A stretch of DNA of 64,000 nucleotides, taken from the NCBI GenBank assembly GCA_033439685.1, contig JAUEDM010000003.1:960001-1024000 (forward strand). Reading direction: 5' to 3'. Positions 20,129 to 32,298 of this stretch are shown in pieces; the stretch's first letter is position 1; the number at the start of each line of letters is the position of its first letter. Below the pieces are notes generated by a model that searched no databases, had not been told where the DNA came from, and saw nothing but the letters and a program-made list of their open reading frames with translations. Position numbers and translations under genes: made by a program. The DNA is from Apodospora peruviana (taxonomy: Eukaryota > Ascomycota > Sordariomycetes > Sordariales > Lasiosphaeriaceae).

Positions 20129-22152
20129 GATGGTTGAAGTTTTGTTTTGTTGTCAGATCCGAGAATATAGTATATCGATCTCAAGGATGGGGATGGACCG
20201 TTGAAGATAAGCAGCTTTTTTGGACGGCGTGCCAGAGGTGTCGACAGGGCTGTTTGCTATTTCGGGTCGAATTGGGTCGGCCAATGCTGCTCAGACGTCG
20301 ATCTTGGGTATCCTCAGGAGGCGTTCGTGATGGCGGCCAATTGACTGTTGTTTCAAAGTTGGTCGCAGAGGAGATCAGGCTCGGCCGGACAAATGTTTGT
20401 ATGAGTGCCGCGTGTGTTTGTGATAGGCTGCTGCTCGGACGTTTGCTTCGGGTAGTCGGACTCAATCCAACCAAGAAAAACTAAAATGAGTGAAAAAAAA
20501 AATGAGAGAAAGAGTGGACGTTGCAACAGCTTCAGCAAAGGCAAGTTATCACAATGCTCGCTTTCTCGCGCGATGACCCGGGGTATCGTGGGGTTGTGTC
20601 TCGGGAGGAGCTTGAGGAGGTTGGGACGAGCGGGATAAAAAGGAGGGAGGTGGTTGAAGAGGAATCGTCGTCGTTGGAAAACGATGTGACTTGAAGACCC
20701 AATTGCGGGGGCGACGGCCCATTTCCACTTCTCTGGGAGCATCGAAACAGTGGAGATGCCAGCTTACTTGTCCAGTGCTCACAACTCGCGGATTCTTTCC
20801 TCCACTGCTGGACTGGTGCCACTGTTCCATGCTGGGATTTCTCCTTCGCTGTTTTTCTTAGGGCCGCTGTCAACCCTTGTTCGCCGAGACAGTGCCCCTG
20901 TCGATGGTTGATAAGCGTGCCGATGGCGCATTGACACCAGTCCAGAAGAAGCGGAAATGCAGGGATCTCGTCTCATGGGGGCCCTGGATGTTCATCCGTG
21001 CACTGTTGACTAGCGGTGTTCTAGCATGCGACCAGGACGGCGCTGGACCGCAGTTGGGCAAGTCCAGACGGACGAATGCAAGTGCTAAAGACGCAGGGGA
21101 AGCAACCAAAATTGCTCCAAACTTTCTCTTCAAAAAGTTTCTTGTTCAGTTTGTTTGAAATTTTGAGAGGCGAAAAGGCGGGGTTCATGGATTCCATGCG
21201 AGACGCACATGGAAAGCGTGGCAGCCGTGGTTTCCACTCTTCAACTGCATCAACTGCGTCTTTTCCACGCCTTCCATCCTCGTTCCTTCTTGTCTTTGAT
21301 GTGATGGCATTGACATGCGCCACCCCGGTCGTTGACTCTCTGCCCCGTCTGCACCTGGCCGAAACAAGACCCCTCGGTCCCCGATGGACATTTGCCAAAT
21401 GTTGCACAGCAGAACTGGTGGAAATAAAATAGGAAGCCAACTTCCTTGCTCGATTCTATGTAAAGAAATAAAACGAACGAACGTTGAAGAGCCCCGCTTG
21501 ACGTTTCATATTGTCCCGGACTTCCATTTATCGATCGTTGGGACACCCCTGCCACCCACGTGTGTCTCCCGCCGCCACCATCCCTCCATCGTTCGTCTCT
21601 GCCGCAGCGTTCGACACTGAAAAACAAACAGGCCGTCATTAATTCTCAACCAACACACCCTCCTGAGATCTCTTAAAATTCCCAGCCGTGATTCAAAGGG
21701 GCCCAGTTAATGCTAATAGACGGCACGACGATCCGGGGAACTGTCTCGCCAACAGTTTTCTCCCGGGTATTGTTACCGCTTGGATCCCACCCTCCAGGCC
21801 CAACAAAGATGATGCTGGGCCGCTGACTGACGCAATTGAAATTCTAACCGAGGATTCCGTGCAAGCCGTGCAATACCTGTCCCCGAGTCCTCCGTCAAGT
21901 CCATGAGGCCTGGCCAAAATCTCCGGGACCCTCGGACCTCTTTGCAAGTAAACCTGCCTTTCCGTCATCCGTAAGTACAGCACCGGTGAAACTCCCGTAG
22001 TGTGACTGTGCTCCGCCCGGCCCACGTCGGAGCACCTGCCCGTTTGACCCGACTTGCATACCTATCCCGCGTAGGTCCACGGGTACCTCCCGTCCTTTCA
22101 CACATCATCACCCCACATCAACACATCCACTAAAGAAAGAGAATAAAAAAAT
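20129..22152. other. 2-kb spacer, no gene supported
   Basis: It should contain the promoter of the 20128 gene and the leader of the PARG gene. The many overlapping open frames on both strands reflect base composition; none has domains or matched splice sites. Confidence 0.4.
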
Positions 22153-23376
22153 ATGGGAACAGACCATGATCCCGACACCAGCAAGCCAAAACTGTCCCGC
22201 AATGCGCGCGGAAAACTCGCCCGGAGGATCATCAACCAGACCATCCCGGCCATTCTCCGGTCGACGCCGATTGCTCGTCGGGGCGTCGAGGCTGTCGAGT
22301 TGATACTTGATCCTCCTCCTCCGCAAAGACCATCAACAACAGGGTCGGTGAAAGAAACTCGGCCGCCGCCCCGACGACGAGTGAATAATGACATCATTAC
22401 GGACCAAAAGGTTGAAGATGTGGTGCCGTCTAGTACTGCCCAACCGCTACCACCGACTGCATCTGTGATGGGGGATGATGAAAATAAACGGCACAATCTA
22501 AGCCTCGTGGTCGAGGATACTCTCCGCGCCGCACATGGCTTGCACAGGCGCAACCTGGCGGCGTCAGGTGAACATCATCGTCGCCGGCTCGGGATTCTCA
22601 ACATGGCGTCGCCGCTCCGGCCCGGCGGCGGTGTTCTCTCCGGCGCTACCTCGCAAGAAGAGTCGCTCTGCCGGCGAACGACGCTGTATCCGTCCCTCCG
22701 AGAAGAGTTCTACCGTCTCCCAGAAGTCGGCGGGATATTCACCCCGAACGTGCTGGTGTTCAACGTCGACTTCAAGGACGAACGGGAACAGCTGAGCCAG
22801 AGCAGCGGTCACCAGGTCAAAGTTCAAGACGAACGCAAGGAATGGTTCTATGTCGACGTTATCACCGCTGCGATGCTGAGGTTTCCTGATACTGTTCCTG
22901 CTCCTGCTCCTGCTGCTACTGACGAGGATGACGATGATGATGAGGGTGGTGGTGAAGAAACGTGTTATGCCGAGGATAAAGACAGGGAGCTGGTCGTCAA
23001 GAAAATGGTGGCCGTTATGAGGATCTTGAAAGCCAAAGGGGTTGAACAGGTGGTACTTGGCGCCTGGGGCTGCGGTGCGTACGGGAATCCCATTGGTGAA
23101 ATTGCGAGAGCTTGGAGGAAGGTTCTGCTTGGCCACCGGCGCCGCCCTCCTCCTCCTCCAGGCAAGGGCAAAGCCAACAAGCTTGCGGAGGAAAGTGAGA
23201 TGTGGCGTGACATTGAGGTAGTGTTTGCTATCAAAGATGCGAGGATGGCGCGGGTGTTTGCTAAAGCTTTTGGGCCCGAGTTGCAAGTCCTGCAAGACGA
23301 AGCAGGTGCTGCTGTCGACCAAGACGACTCTGAGGAGAATGAGGTTGTGAGTGATGTTGATTCGGCGTCTTCCTGA
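22153..23376 (+). CDS. Microbial-type poly(ADP-ribose) glycohydrolase (TIGR02452 family)
   Basis: Single-exon protein of 407 residues with its start in an A-rich context (AAAAATATGGG). Residues about 148-172 hold the macrodomain/PARG signature: LNMASPLRPGGG, then VLSGATSQEE, matching the catalytic GGG-(6-8)-QEE motif; the two glutamates should act on the ribose-ribose bond. TTLYPSL and LGAWGCGAYGNP, further family landmarks, follow. The N-terminal 100 residues and an acidic stretch near 255-270 (EDDDDDEGGG) are low-complexity. It probably removes poly(ADP-ribose) or free ADP-ribose polymers, in nucleus or cytosol. No intron or disruption seen. Confidence 0.88.
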   Translation: MGTDHDPDTSKPKLSRNARGKLARRIINQTIPAILRSTPIARRGVEAVELILDPPPPQRPSTTGSVKETRPPPRRRVNNDIITDQKVEDVVPSSTAQPLPPTASVMGDDENKRHNLSLVVEDTLRAAHGLHRRNLAASGEHHRRRLGILNMASPLRPGGGVLSGATSQEESLCRRTTLYPSLREEFYRLPEVGGIFTPNVLVFNVDFKDEREQLSQSSGHQVKVQDERKEWFYVDVITAAMLRFPDTVPAPAPAATDEDDDDDEGGGEETCYAEDKDRELVVKKMVAVMRILKAKGVEQVVLGAWGCGAYGNPIGEIARAWRKVLLGHRRRPPPPPGKGKANKLAEESEMWRDIEVVFAIKDARMARVFAKAFGPELQVLQDEAGAAVDQDDSEENEVVSDVDSASS

Positions 23377-23551
23377 AGTTCTGAAGCTGGCCGCGCGTGA
23401 GAGAATAAATCACACAATTGAAGGGATGATAGAGGAGGATCAACCATAGTTGCAATGCTTGCGAAAATACCAAAGCATCTTATTAGTTTACAGGACTATA
23501 CGTAGGAAAGATTCAAATGCCATTGAAAACATAAGATCCGAATAACTTCGG

Positions 23552-24859
23552 TTAGAATTGGGGAGTCCACCCCGCTTTAATATCATCCTCGCTAATGCTT
23601 CTAAAAAGAATTCGTTGACCGTCGACGCGTTTTTCCAGTTCCAGACCTTTGAAAGTCCCTTTGCGTATAGTATCGATCCAACGCAATGGGTCAAGGATGG
23701 AGCCTCCGTACCCGCGCAGATCCAGCGACTCGAGGGCCGTGAAGTCCAGGAGCGAGACGGACTGGTGATTTTGCACCTCGAGCGTCAAGCTCCGCAACGA
23801 GCTAGCGTGGTACTTGCGCAGCACAGAGACAACGGTGTCGGGGTCCGGCACGTCCTCCTCAGGCTCCTCTATACAGGGCGCATGCAAGCTGCGGTAGGTG
23901 TGTAGTAAAACGTCAAAGACTTCCAGTCTGGTCTGGTTGGCGATCACCGGCTCAAAATCGCCGGAGCGTATGTGCGAAGCCCTCATGTGCAAATTCCTGA
24001 CACGCGCGAGGCCAGGGCATGGGAGACGGGGCCGGAAGTTGGTGGTACAGAGGGTGTGCAGCTGTGGCGCGACTCGCATGAGATGCTGGATGGCCACGAG
24101 GTCGACCAACGACCACCCCCAGAGGGCGATGTCATGGCTAGAATCCCCGACGTCGATGGACAGTCTCTCAAGAAAGGGTAGCGTCGGGCCGGACCGCCGC
24201 GAGGAGTAGATGGCGATGCGGAGGTGGTAAAAAGTCCAAAACTGCGAGATGGACAAGTGCGCGGTCTCGAGCTTCGGTATCGAAAGGAGGAGAAGCCCGA
24301 GGAAGAGCTCGATCACCTCCCAGCCTTGGCCGATTACCCCCCGCCGTTCCTTCCAAGTCGTCAACCAGTTTGAAGCTAGCTGCATGTTCCAGCGGGACGC
24401 CACGTCGTAGGCAACTTTCTCAGTCCCGGCCGGGTCCAGGACCCATAAGCCTCTCTCCTTGGCCTCCAAGGTCACCAAAGTTTTCACGTGTTCAGCGAGA
24501 TCCGGTCTAATATGAAGTTGCGGAGAGATATGTTCAGTGGTTGTCTTGCATCCATCTTTCGCATCGACTGACCTGTAATTGAGTGTTCTCAAAAGAGGGC
24601 CTAATGACAGGCGACTTCGCATAACATCGAGAAAGATGAAGTGGTAGAGACAAGGTTCCGCCATGTAGCGGAACGTCCTCGAGGTCAAACACAGGGCGGC
24701 CAGAGTCGAAGAGCAGGCCATGTCCGACAGGCAACAATATGGTTGAAAAACATGGTCCCCAGCGATTTGATGGACCGGATGGCAGTGGTTGCAGAACTGA
24801 GAGCAGACATCGCCGATGAGCTCAATCGGGAGGTCTAGTAATCTGAAGCTCTCTTTCAT
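23552..24859 (-). CDS. F-box protein
   Basis: The chosen start at 24859 (MKESFRLLDLPIELIGDV) puts the F-box at the N-terminus, giving 435 residues. An in-frame ATG at 24964 would add 35 residues that look non-coding. After the F-box come leucine-rich segments (LRSLTLEVQNHQSVSLLDFT, ALESLDLRGYGGS) typical of fungal F-box proteins with degenerate LRRs. Such proteins act as substrate adaptors of SCF ubiquitin ligases through Skp1; the substrate is unknown. Single exon, convergent with the PARG gene and separated by 175 bp. Confidence 0.72.
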   Translation of the reverse strand: MKESFRLLDLPIELIGDVCSQFCNHCHPVHQIAGDHVFQPYCCLSDMACSSTLAALCLTSRTFRYMAEPCLYHFIFLDVMRSRLSLGPLLRTLNYRSVDAKDGCKTTTEHISPQLHIRPDLAEHVKTLVTLEAKERGLWVLDPAGTEKVAYDVASRWNMQLASNWLTTWKERRGVIGQGWEVIELFLGLLLLSIPKLETAHLSISQFWTFYHLRIAIYSSRRSGPTLPFLERLSIDVGDSSHDIALWGWSLVDLVAIQHLMRVAPQLHTLCTTNFRPRLPCPGLARVRNLHMRASHIRSGDFEPVIANQTRLEVFDVLLHTYRSLHAPCIEEPEEDVPDPDTVVSVLRKYHASSLRSLTLEVQNHQSVSLLDFTALESLDLRGYGGSILDPLRWIDTIRKGTFKGLELEKRVDGQRILFRSISEDDIKAGWTPQF

Positions 24860-26122
24860 TTCGGGTTTTCTGGGTGAGGCAACAAGATTTGGAAGATTTG
24901 GTTGATGTTGACTCGGTGTGACGACGCGGACTCCCAAAAATGTGATATGCGGGCGACATTGCATGAGGAAAACCAGGAGACTTGCTTGCTGATTGGTCCA
25001 TTCGATTTCGGGTGAGAATGATCAAACCATTGACATATATATGCTGTTCCCACGAGACCAGAATCATACCACCCCAGTATCAAAATTTAGAAAATAATGT
25101 TTGTTCGTCTTTGGCGACGATATGAAACAGGTGGCTTGCGTTGTTGCTCGGTAACCCATCATCGGGTCCAGTCTCGGACAGACACCCAAATGCTTCGGGC
25201 CCCTATTTACTCCGCCATCCCCAAACCCAAAGTATAAAATGCTGCTGACGTGAAGTCGCGAACAAGTCTTCTCCAACAAAAACCACGCGATATCTACATA
25301 AAAAGCAAAGCAAAGAAAACAACCATAATAACCGTACGGTCACGATGCAATCAGTTCCTCGCGCATCGCAAGTAAAAGAAGACGAGCTTGTCCCAGTCCT
25401 CATCCGTCAGCTCTGATGAAGGGTCTAAACAGAGCCTCTAGGTGGCTGATGTGGTGGGAGTATTCCACTCGCTCTGCTTCTCGTCGGGACCCAATGTAAA
25501 CAGCCATTGCCTGCTCGGGAGAATGACGGCACCTTCAAGGACGTCGTTTAGTGCTTTCGTCGTCAGGCGGTCTCTCACGCTATCTTGCACTTGACACGGT
25601 AGGCATTAGTTGCTCCCTGTGGTTACACTGGGGTCTTCGTCACACATCGTCTTCGGTAAGTCCGGTTTAGATGAGTATGCTCATGTATGTGGTGAACACC
25701 TAATACATACCTAGCCTTTGGGGTCCAAGAATAGTGCCCCCAACCTCGGACGCACCGCCTGGATTATAAGGTATGATTGTCCTTATACCGTACATATTTT
25801 CTCTACTATTCCCGGGCATGATGCTGCTAATTAAATAGGAGTAATGGTGGGTGTTAATATCTGTCCCGCACGTACATCGACGTGCCGTAGCCCGCGGTCA
25901 CCGTAATTGGATGGGGGATCTGGCTGCGCCGCAAAACCCGGTGCAGAAAAACTTGGGTTACCACCCTACACCTGCAGACGGTCACTACGGGAGCTAGTCC
26001 CCTGAACAAATTGAATAGTTCAGCAGATAAGGATGTTGAAGGCCCCCTCCGGCTTTCTTGATTTTGTCTACTTGTTCTTGATTCCCCGCTCCCCCTTGAT
26101 CGTCGGTGCCATCAAAATCAAC
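24860..26122. other. Intergenic, no gene seen
   Basis: Promoters of the divergent F-box and ankyrin genes. No repeat or RNA gene recognised. Confidence 0.4.
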
Positions 26123-28582
26123 ATGGAGATCGCAGCAGCAGCACTAGGCGTGGTCGACGTGACCATACGGACAGGCTCAAAGGTCTGGAGACTGTGCGAG
26201 TCGTGGAAGGAGGCGCCCAAGGAAGTACACCTTCTCCGAGATAGTCTGGACCACGCCCAAGAGTTCTTCTCGCAGGTGAAAATCGGCATCGAGAAAGCAT
26301 GGCTTGAAGAATTAACTCCCGGAGAGTTGCAGCAAGATTCGCTTTACCGGCTGAAAGTACTGTTGGAGCGCGGCCTGGTTACTGTTGAGGAGATTGAAGC
26401 TATCGTCCAAAGAATTGTTGATGGACAAGATAGTAGCAGCCCGGAGAAGTGGCAAGGTCGACTGGATACTTCGAACTGGACTCCCTTAAGCAAGCGGCGA
26501 AAGATTATATGGCTGGCCAAGGCGGCTACCGTGGCGCGGCTTCGGGAGGTGCTCAAGGAGATCAGCACCATGCTCTGTGCGAGTCTGATCTCTCTTAACG
26601 TGTGAGTGAATCTGTCGTTGTGTTTTGGAGAGAGTTGCACTAATTAACGATGCCATGATATCCATTCCAGCACTGTATCCATGGAAATGGTCCCTCGGCT
26701 GGCTGAGTCGGAGAAGATACTCGGATCGCATATTCGGGCAAGCGGTATGCTGTTGTCCGAGAAAATTGACCAGTCCCATGCAGAGACGGTGTCAAGAATC
26801 GAGCAGCGACTCGACACTTTCTCGGCTCACATCACGTCACATGTTGTTGGTGCGGATGGGCTCTCCGGACCACTGCGCACTGGCTTCTCTCGTTCCATTA
26901 TACGGGCGAAGCAGCAGCCAAACCCCGTCCATAATCATCCGTTCGAGTCCATGGACGCCCTTTTCCTGGGATCAGCAAGTCTTGGACGCAGACCGGTAGC
27001 CAGCCGGTGGAATAGGTCATCGTTCGCCCGGTGTAAACCAAAATGCCGTTGCCAATGCCACAGACGCCCTGGCGGCAGGGACCTCGTCGCGAGATGGGAC
27101 ACGCAATACTTTGAGAAAGTATTCGGCTCGGCAACTCTCGACTATTTCGGCTTTCTCACACGGTGGAAGTGCTGCGATGACATGAACTGCCGAAGCCACC
27201 GGGCAGGCGAAATCATCAAATTCCACTATCGATTTCCCAGCTGGTTGGTCAACATCGCAGTCTCCCTCTTATTTTCCACCAGATTTTTCGGAAGCCCCGA
27301 GCTACTCCTACGCATTTACAACGTTCTCCCTCGAGGTGGTGCCATGGGGATAAAGACGATATTCAGCTGTGCCAGTCGAGGCGATGTCCACGGACTGAAA
27401 CAGATTCTCCGGGAACGCCCCGGTTGTGTCTACGATGTCAGAGGCGACAACAACAAAACGGCGCTCTGGTACGCCGTTGCTACCTTCAAAAACAAAGCCG
27501 CGACGGTGCGTCTACTCCTGCAAGCCGGGGCCGACCCGTGGCACGAGGACGACAAACTTCACAGCCCGATCCAGCGGGCTATGGAGTCGTTTGAGGACCA
27601 GGACGGGCAGCTGGACGACTGTTTCCCATTTCGGGAGCTGATGCAGGACGAGGACAAGTACACCATCCTGCACAGAATCATCCTCGGTCAGCTCCCACTA
27701 GATCTGGCCAGCGAGCTTAAGAAAGCGGGTGTGAGAGCCCTGCTGGAAACTCCCTCCTGGACAGGTAATGTACCTCTTCACTTGGCGGCCAGGCGGGGTG
27801 ACGCCCACGCTCTCAGTTTGCTGCTGGAGGCTGGGGCGGATGTGGCAAGCCGCAGGTCCGACACCGGCGATCTGGCCATACACTGCGCGAGCAGAGTAGG
27901 CAGCGCCGAAGTGGCCCGCCTCCTGGTTGAAAACGGGAGCGCCATCAACGCGCCTGGCAGGTTCGGCAAGACACCGCTCCATTTCGCTGCCTTCTCGGGT
28001 TCGACTGAGACCCTGGCTCTGCTTCTCGACAATGGAGCGGACTTGGACATGACGGACCTTTCCGGCAGCTTGGCCCTCGCCTCAGCTGTAATGGCCGAAA
28101 GACCGGAGGCGGTCGGTTACCTCTTGGATCGCGGAGTAGATATCGACCACCGGGACTTTGATGGCGACGTGGCGCTCACAGAGAGCGTCGTGCATCGGTC
28201 TGCCAAGTCTGCTGCTCTCCTCCTTGAGCGTGGGGCGGACTATACGAACGTGAATAATGACGGCCGCAGTATTCTGCACATTCTAGCCGTGGCTGGTGAT
28301 ATCAAGATGCTGCATGTGTTTACTCAGGTTGCCATGGCAGGTCTTGACGCGGAAAGAATGGACAATAACGGCAAGACTCCACGACAGCTGTTTGAGGAGC
28401 GACCTGACGTCAACGAGACAATCGAGTCCTTTGCTCTGAGGTCTGCCTTCAATGACTTGATGGCAAGTGCCGCTCAAGAGGGTGACCTGATCGACTCGGG
28501 ATTCGAAGAGATGGCCGAGGACGAGATGGTGGAGGATGAATCTGACCAAGATGAGTTTTTTGATGCAATGGAGAAGATGTAA
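26123..28582 (+). CDS. Ankyrin-repeat protein with fungal signalling N-domain
   Basis: Two exons (26123-26601, 26671-28582) with a 69-nt intron (GTGAGT, CTAATTAAC, TTCCAG) encode 796 residues. The N-terminus (MEIAAAALGVVDVTIRTG...WKEAPKEV) matches the helical domain found at the head of many fungal STAND and ankyrin proteins. A Cys motif KCRCQCH sits near residue 280, followed by a hydrophobic helix (WLVNIAVSLLF). At least seven ankyrin units run from about residue 380 to 720 (NKTALWYAV, GNVPLHLAARRGD, GKTPLHFAAFSGS). The tail is acidic. There is no NACHT, so it is not itself an NLR; it may be a decoy or partner, or unrelated to immunity. The product is probably cytosolic or membrane-associated. 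Confidence 0.8.
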
Positions 28583-28985
28583 AGTTCAAGGGATTTCAAA
28601 CATGCTCCTTTTTGATAGGTAAATCAGGCAGGTATTTTTCCGATTCGGATATGAGTCCAATGTGAGCCTCTACTGAACAGCAGCTACTCCACAGGTATGC
28701 AGGGCTTTCCCACAGTGTCAGGATATGCCTGATTGTCATTGGGTTTAAGCAGGGAAGTTTTCACATTGGGCAGCACTAGCAAGCACATCCCAACTGAAGC
28801 CATCCCCGTTCTGCACTTCGCCCACTCTCCGGCTGCAGCGCTAATTGGCGTATTAGCTCACAGTGCACGTCTGGTCTAGACTCTAAGCGGGCCTAGATTC
28901 ATTGCAGTGGAAAAAGCAAAACTGACAACTCCTTCACTTTTTCCACCTTGCTTGGTCCGACTGCTTTCAATCCTGCAAAATCTTT
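28583..28985. other. Short intergenic region
   Basis: 3' end of the ankyrin gene and promoter of the next gene in tandem. No motif singled out. Confidence 0.4.
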
Positions 28986-30957
28986 ATGGAATCAGCTTCA
29001 TTCAGTGACTTTCACTCTTGCTTGAATCAAGACCCAGGAATTGAGCTGCTGAGGGCAGCCGAATCATTGATCCAAATTGTCAGCGACATACCGGCCCAAT
29101 CCCATTGTCCTCTATGGCTTCGACAAAGACATTCAGCTCAGCCAAATCTCTTTCGACTTAACATGGAGCTCTCTGTTCCTCGGCCGCCAGTTCACCGATG
29201 AAGCTGCCAGTGAAACCGCGTGGGCTGGTGGTTCCGCAGCCAAGGACTTGAGGCGTGGGATCAAGTACGGCAACAACGTGGCCGTCATTTTCGAAACGCT
29301 CTATTCCTTCCGCAAATACCACCTCCAGCCCGAATTTTGGGATGTCATCGCATCGCCATGGAATGGCAACTCGCCACTTGTTGAGCACCTGGTGTCTGTT
29401 CTCACCGAGGCTCACAGGGTTAGCCGCTCAGCGGTTCCTGACCAGACATCTGAGACGGCCATGGCGGTCGATCGATGGATCGGCGTTCTCGACGATGAGG
29501 AGACCTCCTCGAAGAGACTGACGAATCCCAGTCTTTTTGGAGTTGTCAAGCACTTTTACAATAAAAAGCTGCGTACCATGATCAATGCTGCCGGAATCAT
29601 GCCCCTCGACCCTCAAAACCGTCTTCCCAAGACAAAGCCTCCCCTGTCCATCAAGACCGAAGGGCACATTACAGATGACGACTGGGCCCAGCTGGGTATA
29701 CGGACAGGGTCCTCGCGAAAGCGCTCAGCTTCGCCCCGGTCTTCCAGCCGCAGTCCAAAAGCAAAACGAGCGCACTATGAACATGATGGCCAGGATTCTC
29801 GTGGAGGACTGGAGCATCTTGGCGAGAAGGATAAACAACACCAGCAACTTGCGCACGGTGAGAGCAACAAGCAGGATCCGCCACTTTCGGCACGTTCTGC
29901 AAGCTCTGCAGATCCTGCTCGACACTTTGGTGCCTCCCATCCGTCATCAGATACTCGTATAAAGGGTATCTCGAACGACAAAGCACCTCCTGCTCCATCA
30001 TCCGACACTCGAATAAAGGGTATAGCCGACAATAAAGCACCTGCTCTCTCCCCTCAAATTGTCAATGGGGATACCAGCTCGGTACTGAGAAATTGGCTCG
30101 GTGACGTGGAGAAGCAGCTGGCTGAGACTGAAGGTCAACTAAAGGGTACAACTGCCACTCGTGAACTTGGGAAGGTCACCGCCGACATCAAGAATAACTT
30201 GAGCTTTGTCAAGGACGTTATGAGCTCACTTGTGGACTCCATGCAGATGCTTGCGGATACAGTCGGCGTCCTTAAGGAGGACGTGTCCGGACTCAAGGTT
30301 CAGCGTAATGAAGCTGCAACAGCCCGTCACGAGCCCAGTCAGACCAAGACCATCTTGGCTCAGCTGCGAGCTCTCGACGAAAGTGTTACAACGCTGAGAT
30401 CTGAGCTGTCCGATATCAAGAAGCAGCAGAACTATCACGTTACAAATCTGAGATCTGAGGTGTCCGATATCAAAAAGTAGCAGGAAGATCAAGCTCGATC
30501 GGCATCGGCATCGGCGGCAGCGGCAGCTCCGCAAAGCAATGAATCCATGCAAGCAATAATGGACATGATCATAGCCTTGAAAACCGAGGTCTCGGAGCTC
30601 AAGTCTCAGCGACAAGTTAGCCCTACGCCATCACAACCAGACACATCGCAGTTGGGATTTCTGCTCCGTGATCAGAACAACCGTATGAAGAGTCTTGCTA
30701 GGGATATGACGAACATTCGGGGTCAGATGTCCGCAGTCGCTGCCGCTGGTGGCAACAGGGCGGCCAACGCGCAGAACATCAAACAGGCCATGGCGGCCGC
30801 CGAGCAGGACCTGAAGCGTCACCGCGATACGGTCCAGAACTTCTATGACCACCTTGACTTGAGTCGTGTCTTCAATCACTCATTGACGTCGAACGTGGCT
30901 GATTTTCTCATTGCACTAGAGCAAAGTCTTCACTTTGCTAAAGCCGGACAGAAGTGA
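28986..30957 (+). CDS. Coiled-coil protein interrupted by one in-frame UAG
   Basis: The best model starts at ATG 28986, splices 29005-29083 (GTGACT, TTGTCAG) and then reads NPIVLYGFDKDIQLSQISFD; no in-frame ATG exists near the start of the long frame otherwise. A folded-looking N-domain (to about residue 210) is followed by a basic Ser/Arg/Lys stretch (SSRKRSASPRSSSRSPKAKR, a possible nuclear signal), a TRIKGI-containing repeat, and heptad-rich coiled coil. TAG at 30478-30480 stops the frame after 471 codons. The frame then stays open for 158 more residues that continue the coiled coil (IIALKTEVSELKSQR) and end HFAKAGQK. Across a tandem 54-nt duplication, the equivalent codon in the first copy is CAG. 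I do not recognise the family. Whether it is expressed full-length is open. Confidence 0.6.
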
Positions 30958-32298
30958 CCAGCGGATTCCAATTCTGCGTCACAAGAGAGGGAAAAGGCTC
31001 ATTTCATGGAGATTGCCCCGTTTCCCCTCAGCCAGACCGGGAAAGTTCTACTCACTGTCAAATAACATCATGCCCCTGTTATATTCTATAAAAGTGTTGG
31101 AATATAGTATTGCAAATTGCAAATCGCAAATTGCAAATGCCGTCGCCTCAGGAGAAACCCACCAACAGAGTTGGGTTCACCCAAAACAAAACAAGTTTCC
31201 AGGTTGACCCAACGACCGATCCAAAAACAACAGAGGTTTACCATTTCTCCTCGCCATGGAATCAACCCTGACAGCAGGGTCACGGGCGTACAGGGGATTT
31301 GAAAAGCTCCTACATAGAGGGTGCATTCCAAGGACGGAGTTTGTCACGTGGAATTACATCGTCTTGCTTTCTCTGGCTTATCGGCGCTGCGCTCTACCTT
31401 TCCTCTGAGGGCGGAAAGGCAACCGAACGCGTGTGGTCCCAATAATAAAAATAGGGACGAGTGGCTTGATCCTGGTATACCGGGATCCTTGCGTTCACTG
31501 CTCTAGCTAGGACTCATGAGAGTCAGTACGCTGGCTAGTGCTAGGTCTGAATTCTGGAGAAGTTATGACAGTTTCTGCTCTTGGTCATCATCGCTGGGGA
31601 TAGACGGATACCCAGGTAGGGAGCTGAGGAATCGCTGGCTTGCATGTAAATCTGGAGTTTGAGGATTAATAGAGGGAGCTAAGTTCTTCGTTTTGCTATG
31701 CCGAGTACCCACATCGGCCATAAGTGCTGTAATTTATTCACTTTTTCCCAAAACCTATCAGGCAATTGCTATAACAGTGAAATATGACATGAGATATTCC
31801 CTTAAAGACAACTATAGGCCACGAAAGTGGACAAATAGCGATGAAATCAATTATGATATGTAGAGCTGAGTTCTTGTGAACAAGCCAATCATGAATGACC
31901 AAGCGTGGCAGACGTACGTCATCGCCTCCTCCAACTCATCCACTGCGTCGCTCAACCACATGGAAAGCCCAACGTTTTGGGTCTCAACAATTAAAATCAT
32001 CAGACACAGTCCCAATCTAGCAATCCGGCCACAAACAAATCACCCCACCTTTTCGGTTCCTGCATATGGCATGAATGCCGGCTGCAAAGCAAGGCATCCA
32101 TCCTCGGACCTCTCAATCACATGTCAAGTGTTTTTATTTCGTATCATGAGAGCCAGCCATGTTATCTGCCTTGGATAACTCCTCATCAACTGCGCCGATA
32201 TTTCTTTGACACGAAACAAATGCAAACACTCTTTCTGGATATACGGATCCCATGAATGACAAGCACAAACGGGCCAACAACCACTACATATCTGAAAT
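30958..32298. other. Intergenic with short ATTGCAAA-type repeats
   Basis: No gene supported. Four adjacent TTGCAAAT/TCGCAAAT units occur near 31107-31138, just downstream of a TATAAAAG motif. A short transcription unit is possible but nothing codes. Confidence 0.4.
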
